Of a stretch of 64,000 nt of DNA, positions 40,826 to 48,646 are shown piece after piece. The stretch's first letter is position 1; each line of letters opens with the position of its first letter. This DNA is from Prevotella sp. GTDB lineage: Bacteria > Bacteroidota > Bacteroidia > Bacteroidales > Bacteroidaceae. The stretch spans positions 22,111-86,110 of the forward strand of contig JAFUZD010000104.1 of NCBI GenBank assembly GCA_017476785.1, read 5' to 3'. Position numbers and translations under genes: made by a program. A model generated the notes under the pieces. That model was not told where the DNA came from and searched no databases. It was given only the letters and a program-made list of their open reading frames with translations.

Positions 40826-42400
40826 ATGAATGAATTGAGCATAGGATGCCTGCTGCAGGAGGGACGCTACCGCATTGACGAGGTGCTGGGACGCGGCGGA
40901 TTCGGCATCACCTACCGCGGCGTGACCAACGTCACGCTCTCGGGCGAACTGGGTCATATGGACGTAAAGGTGCAGGTGGCCATTAAGGAGTTTTTCATCA
41001 GCGACTACTGCCAGCGAGGTGACAACGGGATGGACGTCATCATTCCCTGCGAGGCCAACAGCGAGAAGGTGGAGCGATACAAGCAGAAATTCATCCGCGA
41101 AGCCCGCCATCTGGCATCTATCTCCCACCCTCACATCGTCAACGTGACCGACGTCTTCGAAGAGAACGACACCGTCTACTACGTGATGCGCTATCTGCCC
41201 GGCGGGTCGCTGGGCAAGCTGGTGAAGCAATCGAGCGTGGGACGGCTGACGGAAGAAGAGGCACTTAAGTACGTCAGACAGATAGGCGATGCACTGGACT
41301 ATCTGCACGCCGAGAAACACATCTGCCATCTGGACGTCAAACCGGCCAATATCCTAATCAATACCGACGGCAACGCCATCCTGATAGACTTCGGCATCTC
41401 GAAGATTTTCGACGAAACAGGAGAGGCACTGAGCAATCCGTCGGTCAACTACAGCAACAACTATGCCCCACTGGAGCAGTATCAGCCACTGACGTTCTTC
41501 TCGCCCCAGACCGACCTCTACAGTCTTGGGGCCACGCTCTACTTTCTACTGACCGGCACTCCCCCGCCCGAGGCTTCCGTTCTCAATGAGGATGGCTTTC
41601 CCGAATGTCCCTACTACGTCACACCACGCGTGTGGCAGCTCATCAAGAAGGCGATGGAGCCGCGGCGCAAGAACCGTCCGCAGACAGCAAGCGAGTGGCT
41701 CGGAATGCTTGACAGCAATGGCAACGAGGAAGAGCAGGACGACGTGAAGACTATCGCCGGACAGCCTGACAATGGCGAGACGGTGGTGGAAGTGATGACC
41801 ACGGGCGATAATGCCTCACGGGCAACCGGTGGCGAATACACCGTAACAATTGACGACGAACCTAAGGCCCCGGTGGCACCCGCCCCGCGCAAGTCGTCGC
41901 ACTGGCTCACCGTTGCGGCCGTTTTCATCGGAGCCATCGCTATCGGAGCACTCTCGTTCTATCTGCTCGGCAAGCCGTCAAAAGTCAAGACAGCAGAAAA
42001 CACGTTGGCGGCAGAGCTGCAATTACAGCAGCCCGTATCCACCGCCGAGGCCCTGCGCCTGCTCGGCACCACCGACATCACGATAGAGCGCATCCAAGCC
42101 ATCGAGCAGCAAGTGAAGCACGACGGCAGCAAAGACGAGGAGACCGTACTCACCAGCCGGCTGATGGCCTTGAAACATCTCTATCTGGAAGGGCTGATGG
42201 CCGAACGCCACAACACCAAGACACTGAGAAACGCCTACGTCATCCACTCGGGCGAGCTGTCCAACGAGCAGCGCCAAGTGATGGTGTGGTTCTTCAACCA
42301 GCCCAAGTCGGTGCAGAAACTGTGGGAGGGCCTCGCCACACCCGCAGCCACCTTCGACGATTTCAAACAGAAAATAGAACAAGCAAAAACCACAGAATAA
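40826..42400 (+). CDS. Hanks-type Ser/Thr kinase with periplasmic helical domain
   Basis: 524 residues. Kinase domain (about 14-295): GRGGFGITY, VAIKEF with Lys54, CHLDVKPANIL with Asp170 (Leu for the HRD Arg), IDFGISK with Asp188, NYAPLEQY. The linker carries DDVKTIAG (Thr309) and NGETVVEV (Thr319). One membrane helix (about 358-380) is followed by a ~140-residue periplasmic helical domain without a known family. The stop overlaps the ATG of the coiled-coil lipoprotein gene, a likely partner of the periplasmic domain. Confidence 0.9.
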   Translation: MNELSIGCLLQEGRYRIDEVLGRGGFGITYRGVTNVTLSGELGHMDVKVQVAIKEFFISDYCQRGDNGMDVIIPCEANSEKVERYKQKFIREARHLASISHPHIVNVTDVFEENDTVYYVMRYLPGGSLGKLVKQSSVGRLTEEEALKYVRQIGDALDYLHAEKHICHLDVKPANILINTDGNAILIDFGISKIFDETGEALSNPSVNYSNNYAPLEQYQPLTFFSPQTDLYSLGATLYFLLTGTPPPEASVLNEDGFPECPYYVTPRVWQLIKKAMEPRRKNRPQTASEWLGMLDSNGNEEEQDDVKTIAGQPDNGETVVEVMTTGDNASRATGGEYTVTIDDEPKAPVAPAPRKSSHWLTVAAVFIGAIAIGALSFYLLGKPSKVKTAENTLAAELQLQQPVSTAEALRLLGTTDITIERIQAIEQQVKHDGSKDEETVLTSRLMALKHLYLEGLMAERHNTKTLRNAYVIHSGELSNEQRQVMVWFFNQPKSVQKLWEGLATPAATFDDFKQKIEQAKTTE

Positions 42401-43260
42401 TGAAGAAAATCTTTTACCTCGCAGCTGCGACAATAGCCACGGCTGTGCTCGGAGCCTGCAACAATACCACCGAAAAGCAATGGCAGAGTGAGCGCGACTC
42501 CATCCTCAACGTCAACACCCAGCAAAGCCAAGTCCTCGACGACCTCACAGCCACGCTTGTAGAAGTGTCGGCCAGCCTCGACTCGCTGACGGCCGGCGAA
42601 GAGCAACTCAAGAATGGAGCTGTCGAAGGAAAGACGATGACGCGCCAACAGATGCTCGAGAATATCAGCACCTTCAAAGCACTACTCGCCGCTAACCGCA
42701 CCCGGCTGAACGAGCTGGAGCAGCAGCTGGCCGGACGCAACGACCAGCTGAAGCAGATGAGTCGCGTCATCCAGTACCTCAACGCCGAAATCCGCTCCAA
42801 AGAGGCCACCATTGAGGACCTGCAACAGCAGCTGGCATCGAGCAAGGCCGACGTACAGGCACTCACTACCGAGGTCAGCACGCTCAATTCGACTGTGGGC
42901 ACGCTGCAACAGGAGGCGGCTCAGCAACAGCAGACCATCACCGACCAGCAGACAGCGATGAGCACCGTCTACTACACCATCGGCACCTCACACGCACTGA
43001 AGGACAAAGGACTGGTCACCGGCGGATTCCTCAAGAAGAACAAAGCCAACGCCTCTGGCTATGACAACAGCCTCTTCACGAAGGCCGACAGCCGCACGCT
43101 GACGCAAATCAGCATACCCGGCAAGAGCCCCAAAGTGCTCAGCGGACAGCCTGCCGACTCGTACACCATCACCGAAAACGGCAACGCCGCTACCCTCCAG
43201 ATTACCAACGCCCAGCGTTTCTGGAACGCCAGCAAGTACCTGATTATACAAATCAAATAG
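42400..43260 (+). CDS. Coiled-coil lipoprotein
   Basis: 286 residues from ATG 42400 (TAATG overlap with the kinase stop). Lipobox VLGAC (Cys near 19). Residues 25-195 are an almost continuous coiled coil (RTRLNELEQQLAGRNDQLKQM, STLNSTVGTLQQEAAQQQQ). The C-terminal ~95 residues form a compact domain (STVYYTIGTSHALKDKGLVTGG, ...NASKYLIIQIK) seen in Bacteroidetes lipoproteins of unknown function. Expected in the periplasm or at the outer membrane. Confidence 0.75.
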   Translation: MKKIFYLAAATIATAVLGACNNTTEKQWQSERDSILNVNTQQSQVLDDLTATLVEVSASLDSLTAGEEQLKNGAVEGKTMTRQQMLENISTFKALLAANRTRLNELEQQLAGRNDQLKQMSRVIQYLNAEIRSKEATIEDLQQQLASSKADVQALTTEVSTLNSTVGTLQQEAAQQQQTITDQQTAMSTVYYTIGTSHALKDKGLVTGGFLKKNKANASGYDNSLFTKADSRTLTQISIPGKSPKVLSGQPADSYTITENGNAATLQITNAQRFWNASKYLIIQIK

Positions 43261-43271
43261 GAAAGCAGCAA

Positions 43272-44756
43272 ATGGACACACTGAAAGCGGGCACCACCCT
43301 GCACAACGGCAAGTACCGCATCGAACGCGTACTGGGACAGGGTGGATTCGGCATTACCTACGAGGCCACAATGAAAGCCACCGTCAGCGGGGCACTGGGC
43401 AATCTGCAGGTAAACATCAAAGTGGCCATCAAAGAGTTCTTTATGAAAGAGCGTTGCCTGCGCGACGGCTCCACATCGGCGGTCTCTATACCCTCCGAGG
43501 CTTCGCAGGAACTGGTACAGACCTACCGCCACAAGTTTGTAAAAGAGGCACACAACCTCTCGGCAATGAACCATCCAAACGTGGTGAAGGTCACCGAGGT
43601 CTTCGAAGAGAACGACACCGTCTACTACGTGATGCAGTTTGCCGAGAACGGCTCGCTCTCAGACTATGTCAAAGGCCAGCCCGGCAAGAGACTGAATGAG
43701 GATGAAGCCCTGCGCATCACCCGCCAGCTGGGCAGCGCACTGGACTATATGCACTCCCAGAAGCACATCTGCCATCTGGATGTCAAGCCCGGCAACGTGT
43801 TGCTCGACGACAAGTTCAACGCCGTTCTCATCGACTTTGGTCTGTCGAAGAACTACGACGAGCAGGGCAACCAGACCAGCAGCACGCCCGTAGGCATCAG
43901 CAAAGGCTATGCGCCGCTGGAGCAGTATCAGCAGACGCTCAATAGCTTCACTCCGCAGACCGACCTCTATGCCCTCGGTGCCACGCTCCACTTCCTGCTG
44001 ACAGGCCAGACACCGCCCGAGGCCAGCATCATCAACGAAGAGGGATTCCCCGCCTGCCCCGCTGGCATCAGTCAGCCGATGTGGGCTGCCATTGAAGCCG
44101 CTATGCAGCCTCGCCGCCGCGACCGTCCTGCCTCAGTAGCCGCGTGGCTCAAGATGCTGCCCGAAGAGGACGAGACGATTGCCGCCAACACAACAATGCA
44201 GGTAGTAGCAGACAACGATGAGACTATCATTAACAGCACACAAGCCGCTCAGACCAGAAGCACCGTTCAGCAGCAACAGCCCGCTGAGCCCATATATGTT
44301 GAGGACGACGACAGCGACTCACGCCGCAAGTGGCTCTACATCGGCGGTGCCGCCATCGCCCTCGCCATTCTCGGTTTCCTCTTCTTCGGAAAAGGAGAGA
44401 AGGGCGAGCCTGTCTTGGCTTCTGCCGACTCGACGGCTGTTTCCACCGACACGCTGGTCAGTGATGACATCGTAGCACAGGACGTTCCACAACAATCGCA
44501 AGACGAGGAACAGCCTAAAGACCAGCAGAAGGATAAAGAGCAACCCGCTCAGGTAACCAGTGAAAAGGAAGAAGCAGCACCTATGAAGGAAGCGAGTCTT
44601 CCCACGAATCAGGCCAATGAGCCAGCTCCCCAAAAGCAGCACGAAGAGCAGCCCGCACCCGCACAGCAGACCAGAGACAATAAGGTATACGACGTGGTAG
44701 AACAGCAGCCCCAGTTCCCCGGTGGACAAGGTGCTCTGGTGAGTTGGATTGCCTGA
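43272..44756 (+). CDS. Hanks-type Ser/Thr kinase, truncated before its TonB-C domain
   Basis: 494 residues as it stands. Kinase domain: GQGGFGITY, VAIKEF with Lys54, CHLDVKPGNVL with Asp170, IDFGLSK with Asp188, GYAPLEQY. The linker carries EEDETIAA (Thr302) and NDETIINS (Thr318). One membrane helix (354-373) precedes a Gln/Glu/Pro-rich periplasmic spacer. It stops at TGA 44754-44756 after FPGGQGALVSWIA, in the middle of the first conserved block of a TonB C-terminal domain whose remainder continues in frame to 44996. The kinase, linker and membrane parts are intact. Confidence 0.85.
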   Translation: MDTLKAGTTLHNGKYRIERVLGQGGFGITYEATMKATVSGALGNLQVNIKVAIKEFFMKERCLRDGSTSAVSIPSEASQELVQTYRHKFVKEAHNLSAMNHPNVVKVTEVFEENDTVYYVMQFAENGSLSDYVKGQPGKRLNEDEALRITRQLGSALDYMHSQKHICHLDVKPGNVLLDDKFNAVLIDFGLSKNYDEQGNQTSSTPVGISKGYAPLEQYQQTLNSFTPQTDLYALGATLHFLLTGQTPPEASIINEEGFPACPAGISQPMWAAIEAAMQPRRRDRPASVAAWLKMLPEEDETIAANTTMQVVADNDETIINSTQAAQTRSTVQQQQPAEPIYVEDDDSDSRRKWLYIGGAAIALAILGFLFFGKGEKGEPVLASADSTAVSTDTLVSDDIVAQDVPQQSQDEEQPKDQQKDKEQPAQVTSEKEEAAPMKEASLPTNQANEPAPQKQHEEQPAPAQQTRDNKVYDVVEQQPQFPGGQGALVSWIA

Positions 44757-44996
44757 AACCTCCAATACCCTGCCTTCGCACAAGAAAACGGTATACAGGG
44801 TCGCGTCATCATCTCGTTTGTCGTAGGCAAAGACGGCTATGTCACCGATGTGAGGGTAGCACGAAGTGTGAACCCTGCACTCGACCAAGAGGCGTTGCGC
44901 ATCGTACGCAGTATGCCCCGCTGGACTCCGGGTAAGCAGAACGGCGCCGCTGTCAACGTGAGATACACGGTGCCTATCACCTTCAGGCTGCAATAA
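44757..44996 (+). pseudogene. TonB C-terminal domain cut off from the kinase by TGA
   Basis: In frame with the kinase, the sequence after the TGA reads NLQYPAFAQENGIQGRVII, FVVGKDGYVTDVRVARSVNP, ALRIVRSMPRWTPGKQNG and YTVPITFRLQ, then TAA at 44994-44996. This is a complete TonB_C core. The interrupted codon is expected to be Arg or Lys (WIA-[R/K]-NLQYP); CGA to TGA fits. There is no good internal start, so the domain is probably not made unless the stop is read through. Confidence 0.85.
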
Positions 44997-45015
44997 CACA
45001 TTACGAAAAGCCGCA

Positions 45016-45054
45016 ACGGGCGGGCAAAGATTACTTCTTTGCCCGCCCGTTTTT
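45016..45054 (+). terminator. Strong terminator of the signalling array
   Basis: ACGGGCGGGCAAAGA (45016-45030), loop TTACT, TCTTTGCCCGCCCGT (45036-45050), then TTTTC. A 15-bp perfect stem. Confidence 0.92.
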
Positions 45055-45059
45055 CTATC

Positions 45060-45752
45060 GGCAGATGCCCGCCTTCTTTACTTTCCGTTAACACTTCGCC
45101 GCCGGAATGCCCACCCCGAGATTAAAGATTCGCAGACAAAAACTATTGGCAGACTGCTATCAACGGGAGGTATAGCCAGTAAGAACTCTTTCCCTACAAT
45201 CGTGCTGAATTAAAGGGATTCTTCATTGCGAAATTTTTCGTTGCGAAATTTTTCGCAATGATGCAGATTGACTCTGATTATGCAATGGATGGTGGAGAAA
45301 TGGTTCGCAAGTCTTGTGAAAAACGTTATTTTTGCACAAAAATAGCTGAAGTTTCAGAAAAATGCGTAACTTTGCTGGGTCCTTTCTGAATGCTGAAAGC
45401 CCTTTGGGTAGTCACAGGAGGGCGGGACACATATATACAAAGGCGTTTTCTGAACGCTTTGGGTTTGACATTCTGAGAATCTCGCAAATTCAAACTGCTT
45501 GTCAAGACCAAAGCAACGGGAACGCCCCTTAGGGGTGTAGACCATTATGTTGTCACCAGCAATGGTGATGATATGATATATACATCGGCGTGGGGCTTTC
45601 AGCGTTGCTCGGTTGGACAAGCAGGGCAATGCGAGAGCCTTCAGAATGTGGACCGGGCACAGAACTGGCTCCACGTTTTTTGTGTGTATGCTGAAACAAC
45701 CTAAAACAAATATCTGCTGAGGTTGCCGGGCGGAATAAAATACAAAAGTGCT
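45060..45752. other. 693-base noncoding region, possibly with a structured RNA
   Basis: Contains a tandem TTGCGAAATTTTTCG pair forming an imperfect hairpin near 45225-45262 and a TATTTTTG box near 45330. A TAACTTTG box lies at about 45367-45374, and behind it comes potential long-range pairing GCTGAAAGCCC (45392-45402) with GGGCTTTCAGC (45593-45603). Small hairpins are ACGCCCC-tta-GGGGTGT and TCACCA-gcaa-TGGTGA. A minus-strand frame of 144 codons crosses it but has no protein-like features. It leads into the AT-rich VWA gene. Confidence 0.45.
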
Positions 45753-46607
45753 ATGGCAAAAAACGACAAGCAATGGAGTTCGGCTCATCCTGGTCTCTTA
45801 ATTATTTTGTTAGACCAATCAGGTTCGATGTTAATGCCTTATTCTGGAGGTGATTCCAAAACAGTCTTTGCTTCGAAGGCTGTGAACAAAGTTATAGACA
45901 ATATAATTCAGAAAAATTTTGATGGAGAAGCACCTAAAAATAGATGTTTCATTTCTGTAATCGGTTATAATCATAACGTAAAAGAACTGTGTTCTGGCTG
46001 GTTAAAGGAATTAGACAACAACCCACATAAGATAGAAAAAGTAAAAGAGAAACAGCCCAATGGCAATGGTGGGATTATTGAAGTAGAGGTTGAACAACCC
46101 ATTTGGGTTGAACCAATTACGCAAGATGGTGCAACTAATATGAAAGGGGCTATGGATTTAGCAAAAGAGATTGTTATAAATTGGATGAATGACCACCAAG
46201 ATAAAGATGATCCAGCCCCTGTAATAATTAACATTTCTGATGGTGTCCCTTATTATAATGGATTAGATGTTCATTTCTGTATGGAAGAGACAACAAAAGT
46301 GGCGACAGAGATTATGAATTTGTCAAATGCAGATGGAGATGTACTTATCTTTAACGCAATGATTGAGAAAGACGGAGCAAAATCCGTATTCCCTAATGAT
46401 ATCAATAAGTTAAACGAGGAAGAAGCAAAGTTCTTGTTTAATATTACGAGTGTTATTCCTGATTCTTATAGGGGCGCAGCAGCAAAGAACGGGTTGGAGA
46501 TGATGGAAAATTCAAGAGGATGTATTTTCCAAGCAGACGCTGTTCAACTTATTCAATTAATTGATTTCGGTTCCTCCAAGGGACAAGGTGACAAAAATTC
46601 TATATAA
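45753..46607 (+). CDS. VWA-domain protein, TerY-like
   Basis: 284 residues from ATG 45753. VWA fold with an intact MIDAS: DQSGSM (Asp21, Ser23, Ser25), the Thr of DGATNMKGAMDLA and ISDGVP. No signal peptide. TerY-type VWA proteins occur with a PP2C phosphatase and a kinase in the TerY-P triad linked to tellurite/stress and defence systems; precisely this order follows here. The stop overlaps the next ATG. The AT-rich composition contrasts sharply with the GC-rich array upstream. Confidence 0.85.
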   Translation: MAKNDKQWSSAHPGLLIILLDQSGSMLMPYSGGDSKTVFASKAVNKVIDNIIQKNFDGEAPKNRCFISVIGYNHNVKELCSGWLKELDNNPHKIEKVKEKQPNGNGGIIEVEVEQPIWVEPITQDGATNMKGAMDLAKEIVINWMNDHQDKDDPAPVIINISDGVPYYNGLDVHFCMEETTKVATEIMNLSNADGDVLIFNAMIEKDGAKSVFPNDINKLNEEEAKFLFNITSVIPDSYRGAAAKNGLEMMENSRGCIFQADAVQLIQLIDFGSSKGQGDKNSI

Positions 46608-47653
46608 TGAGAATTAAGGCATTCATAACTCACAAAGATCAAGAACAATTTAGTGACTGTCAGGATAGGTTTAGAGTCAATAAAGACACTAAATCTATCG
46701 CTCTGGCAGACGGAATGAGCCAATCTATATTTCAAAAAATATGGGCTCAATTGTTAGTGGATACATATACTACTATTGAACAATGGGAACCAACTATTGA
46801 CTCTGTCCGCGAACTTGCCCCCCAGTGGCAAGAACGGGTTAAGGCAATCATTCCAAATCTTATGCCTGCAGCACAGAGGCGTTCAAAGAACTCTCTTGCA
46901 AAGGGAATGTCTGCAGGCTCAACGTTTGTAGGTGTTAGATTTAATGAAAACAAATGGGAAGGCTGGGTTTTAGGCGACAGTTGTTTGATTGTTATTGACA
47001 AGAACAACAAAATCGAAAAAATCGAAACGTCTCAAGAAGGACAATTTGATAGTCATCCAGATTATTTCGATAGTAATCCCATCAAAGAAGGAAAGGGGCA
47101 GCCAAAGCCTATAAATGGAACGCTACTTCAAGGAGAAAAATTGCTTCTTGTGAGTGATCCATTTTCAGATATTCTATATGACAGACAATGCACTGAAATA
47201 ATAAAAGATATTGTTAGTGAATTGCTAACAGTAAAGAATCATGAAAATTTTGAAGCGGTAGTGGCAAAATGGCGCAAACAGGGAATGCATAATGACGATA
47301 GCACTTTAGTTGTTGTTGAATATGATGAAACTGACGATTTTCATATTGATTATGAAGATAGCATTGATGTTTTTATAGAAATGGAAAAGCAGCAAGAAAG
47401 TTTTTCAGAACCAAGTTCTGTGCCGAATGGTGGTAATTCTGATAATGAAAATACTTCAGAACCATTGGATGTAATAGAAAATGACAATGAAGAATGTAAA
47501 ACTCTAAAGGATTACCTTTCAGAAGTAGCAGATAGTTTCATTGATTCGTTACCTACAGAAATAAAGAAGAAGAAGAAGAAAGTCTTAAAAGCGAAGTTTA
47601 AAGACAAATTGTCTAAGGCTTTAGATTGTTATTACAAAATCGAGGAGAAATGA
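46607..47653 (+). CDS. PP2C-type phosphatase of the TerY-P triad
   Basis: 348 residues. Divergent PP2C motifs: CQDRF with Asp20, LADGMSQS with Asp35, AGSTFVGV, LGDSCLIV, and NDDSTLVVVEY. The usual SDG appears as SDPFSD. A C-terminal acidic linker and a Lys-rich helical tail (EIKKKKKKVLKAKFKDKLSK) follow. Soluble and cytoplasmic. It overlaps both neighbours (TAATG at its start, ATGA at its end), so the triad is translationally coupled. Confidence 0.82.
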   Translation: MRIKAFITHKDQEQFSDCQDRFRVNKDTKSIALADGMSQSIFQKIWAQLLVDTYTTIEQWEPTIDSVRELAPQWQERVKAIIPNLMPAAQRRSKNSLAKGMSAGSTFVGVRFNENKWEGWVLGDSCLIVIDKNNKIEKIETSQEGQFDSHPDYFDSNPIKEGKGQPKPINGTLLQGEKLLLVSDPFSDILYDRQCTEIIKDIVSELLTVKNHENFEAVVAKWRKQGMHNDDSTLVVVEYDETDDFHIDYEDSIDVFIEMEKQQESFSEPSSVPNGGNSDNENTSEPLDVIENDNEECKTLKDYLSEVADSFIDSLPTEIKKKKKKVLKAKFKDKLSKALDCYYKIEEK

Positions 47654-48640
47654 CTCTACCAACTATTTCAGAATTATCGACTTCAATAAAGACACCAGAA
47701 TTAATAAAGTCTCCAATTTTGGCAGGAGGACATCCAGTTACTAAGAATGGTAGGATGATAAAATATGCTGGAGGCTTTTGTGTTGTGTTTCCATTTGAAA
47801 CCACAACAAAAAAGTATGCTGTCAGATGTTGGCATGCCTTAGTACCAGATGCACCACAAAGAATGTACCAAATTGCAAATGCAATAAAGTCATCCCATCT
47901 GCCCTATTTTGTTGATTTCAATTATGTTGAAGATTGCTTAATGACTCCAACAGGAATTCAACCTGTTGTTATTATGGATTGGGTGAAAGCGCAATCCTTA
48001 AAAAGTTTTCTTGCAGACAACTTGTCAAAGCCAGACAAAATAGCTTTGGTGGCTGAGAATTTTAAAAAGATGGTAGGAGATTTACATAAAGTCCATTTTT
48101 CTCACGGTGATTTACAGCATGGCAATATAATGATTAACCCAGATTGCAGTTTAGTGTTGGTAGATTATGACTCAATGTATGTCCCAGCATTGAAAGGCTT
48201 TTCTGATGAAATTAAAGGGTCTTCAAGGATATCAGCACGAAAGCAGATGGACTAACAAAGAGTTAACAGAAAAAGCAGACTACTTCTCTGAATTAGTAAT
48301 CTATATAAGTCTCAAAGCCTTGGCAAACAACCCTGAATGGTGGTCTAAATTAGATATGGAGAATACAGACACTTTGCTTTTTAGTGGAGATGACATAAAA
48401 TCGAAAGGGAGTTCTCTTATTTTTCATGAACTTAAGCGCGATCATACTTTGAAGCATTTAATAGAACGCTTATGTAGCTATATGCAGAAACGCAGTATAA
48501 GTGAGTTAGAACCGTTAGAGATAGCCACAGTGTCACCAGCTGATACTATAGCAAAAAAATGGAAATCTGGAAAAGATCCTGAACCTATAGGTTTTGATGC
48601 AACAAAAGCAGCAGAAGACATCTCAATGAAGTGGAGGTAG
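47650..48640 (+). pseudogene. TerY-P kinase with a one-base frameshift
   Basis: The start ATG 47650 overlaps the PP2C stop. The first frame gives a kinase-like domain with GGFCVVFPFE (loop), HFSHGDLQHGNIMI (catalytic Asp and Asn) and LVDYDSMYVPALKG (metal Asp). At IKG (GGG, 48217-48219) the frame is lost and ends at 48255. Removing one G restores IKGLQGYQHES...ADYFSELVIY in the frame ending at 48640, collinear with the next gene (IAGLKGYQHPK...LDYFSELIIY). The intact protein would be about 330 residues. Mutation or sequencing error in a G run. Confidence 0.8.
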
Positions 48641-48646
48641 CTCTAT

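Noticed and set aside
45354-45788. 144-codon minus-strand frame in the 45.06-45.75 kb gap
   Set aside because: No signal, domain or ribosome-binding site; its sequence coincides with the hairpins of a possible RNA. Low confidence either way.
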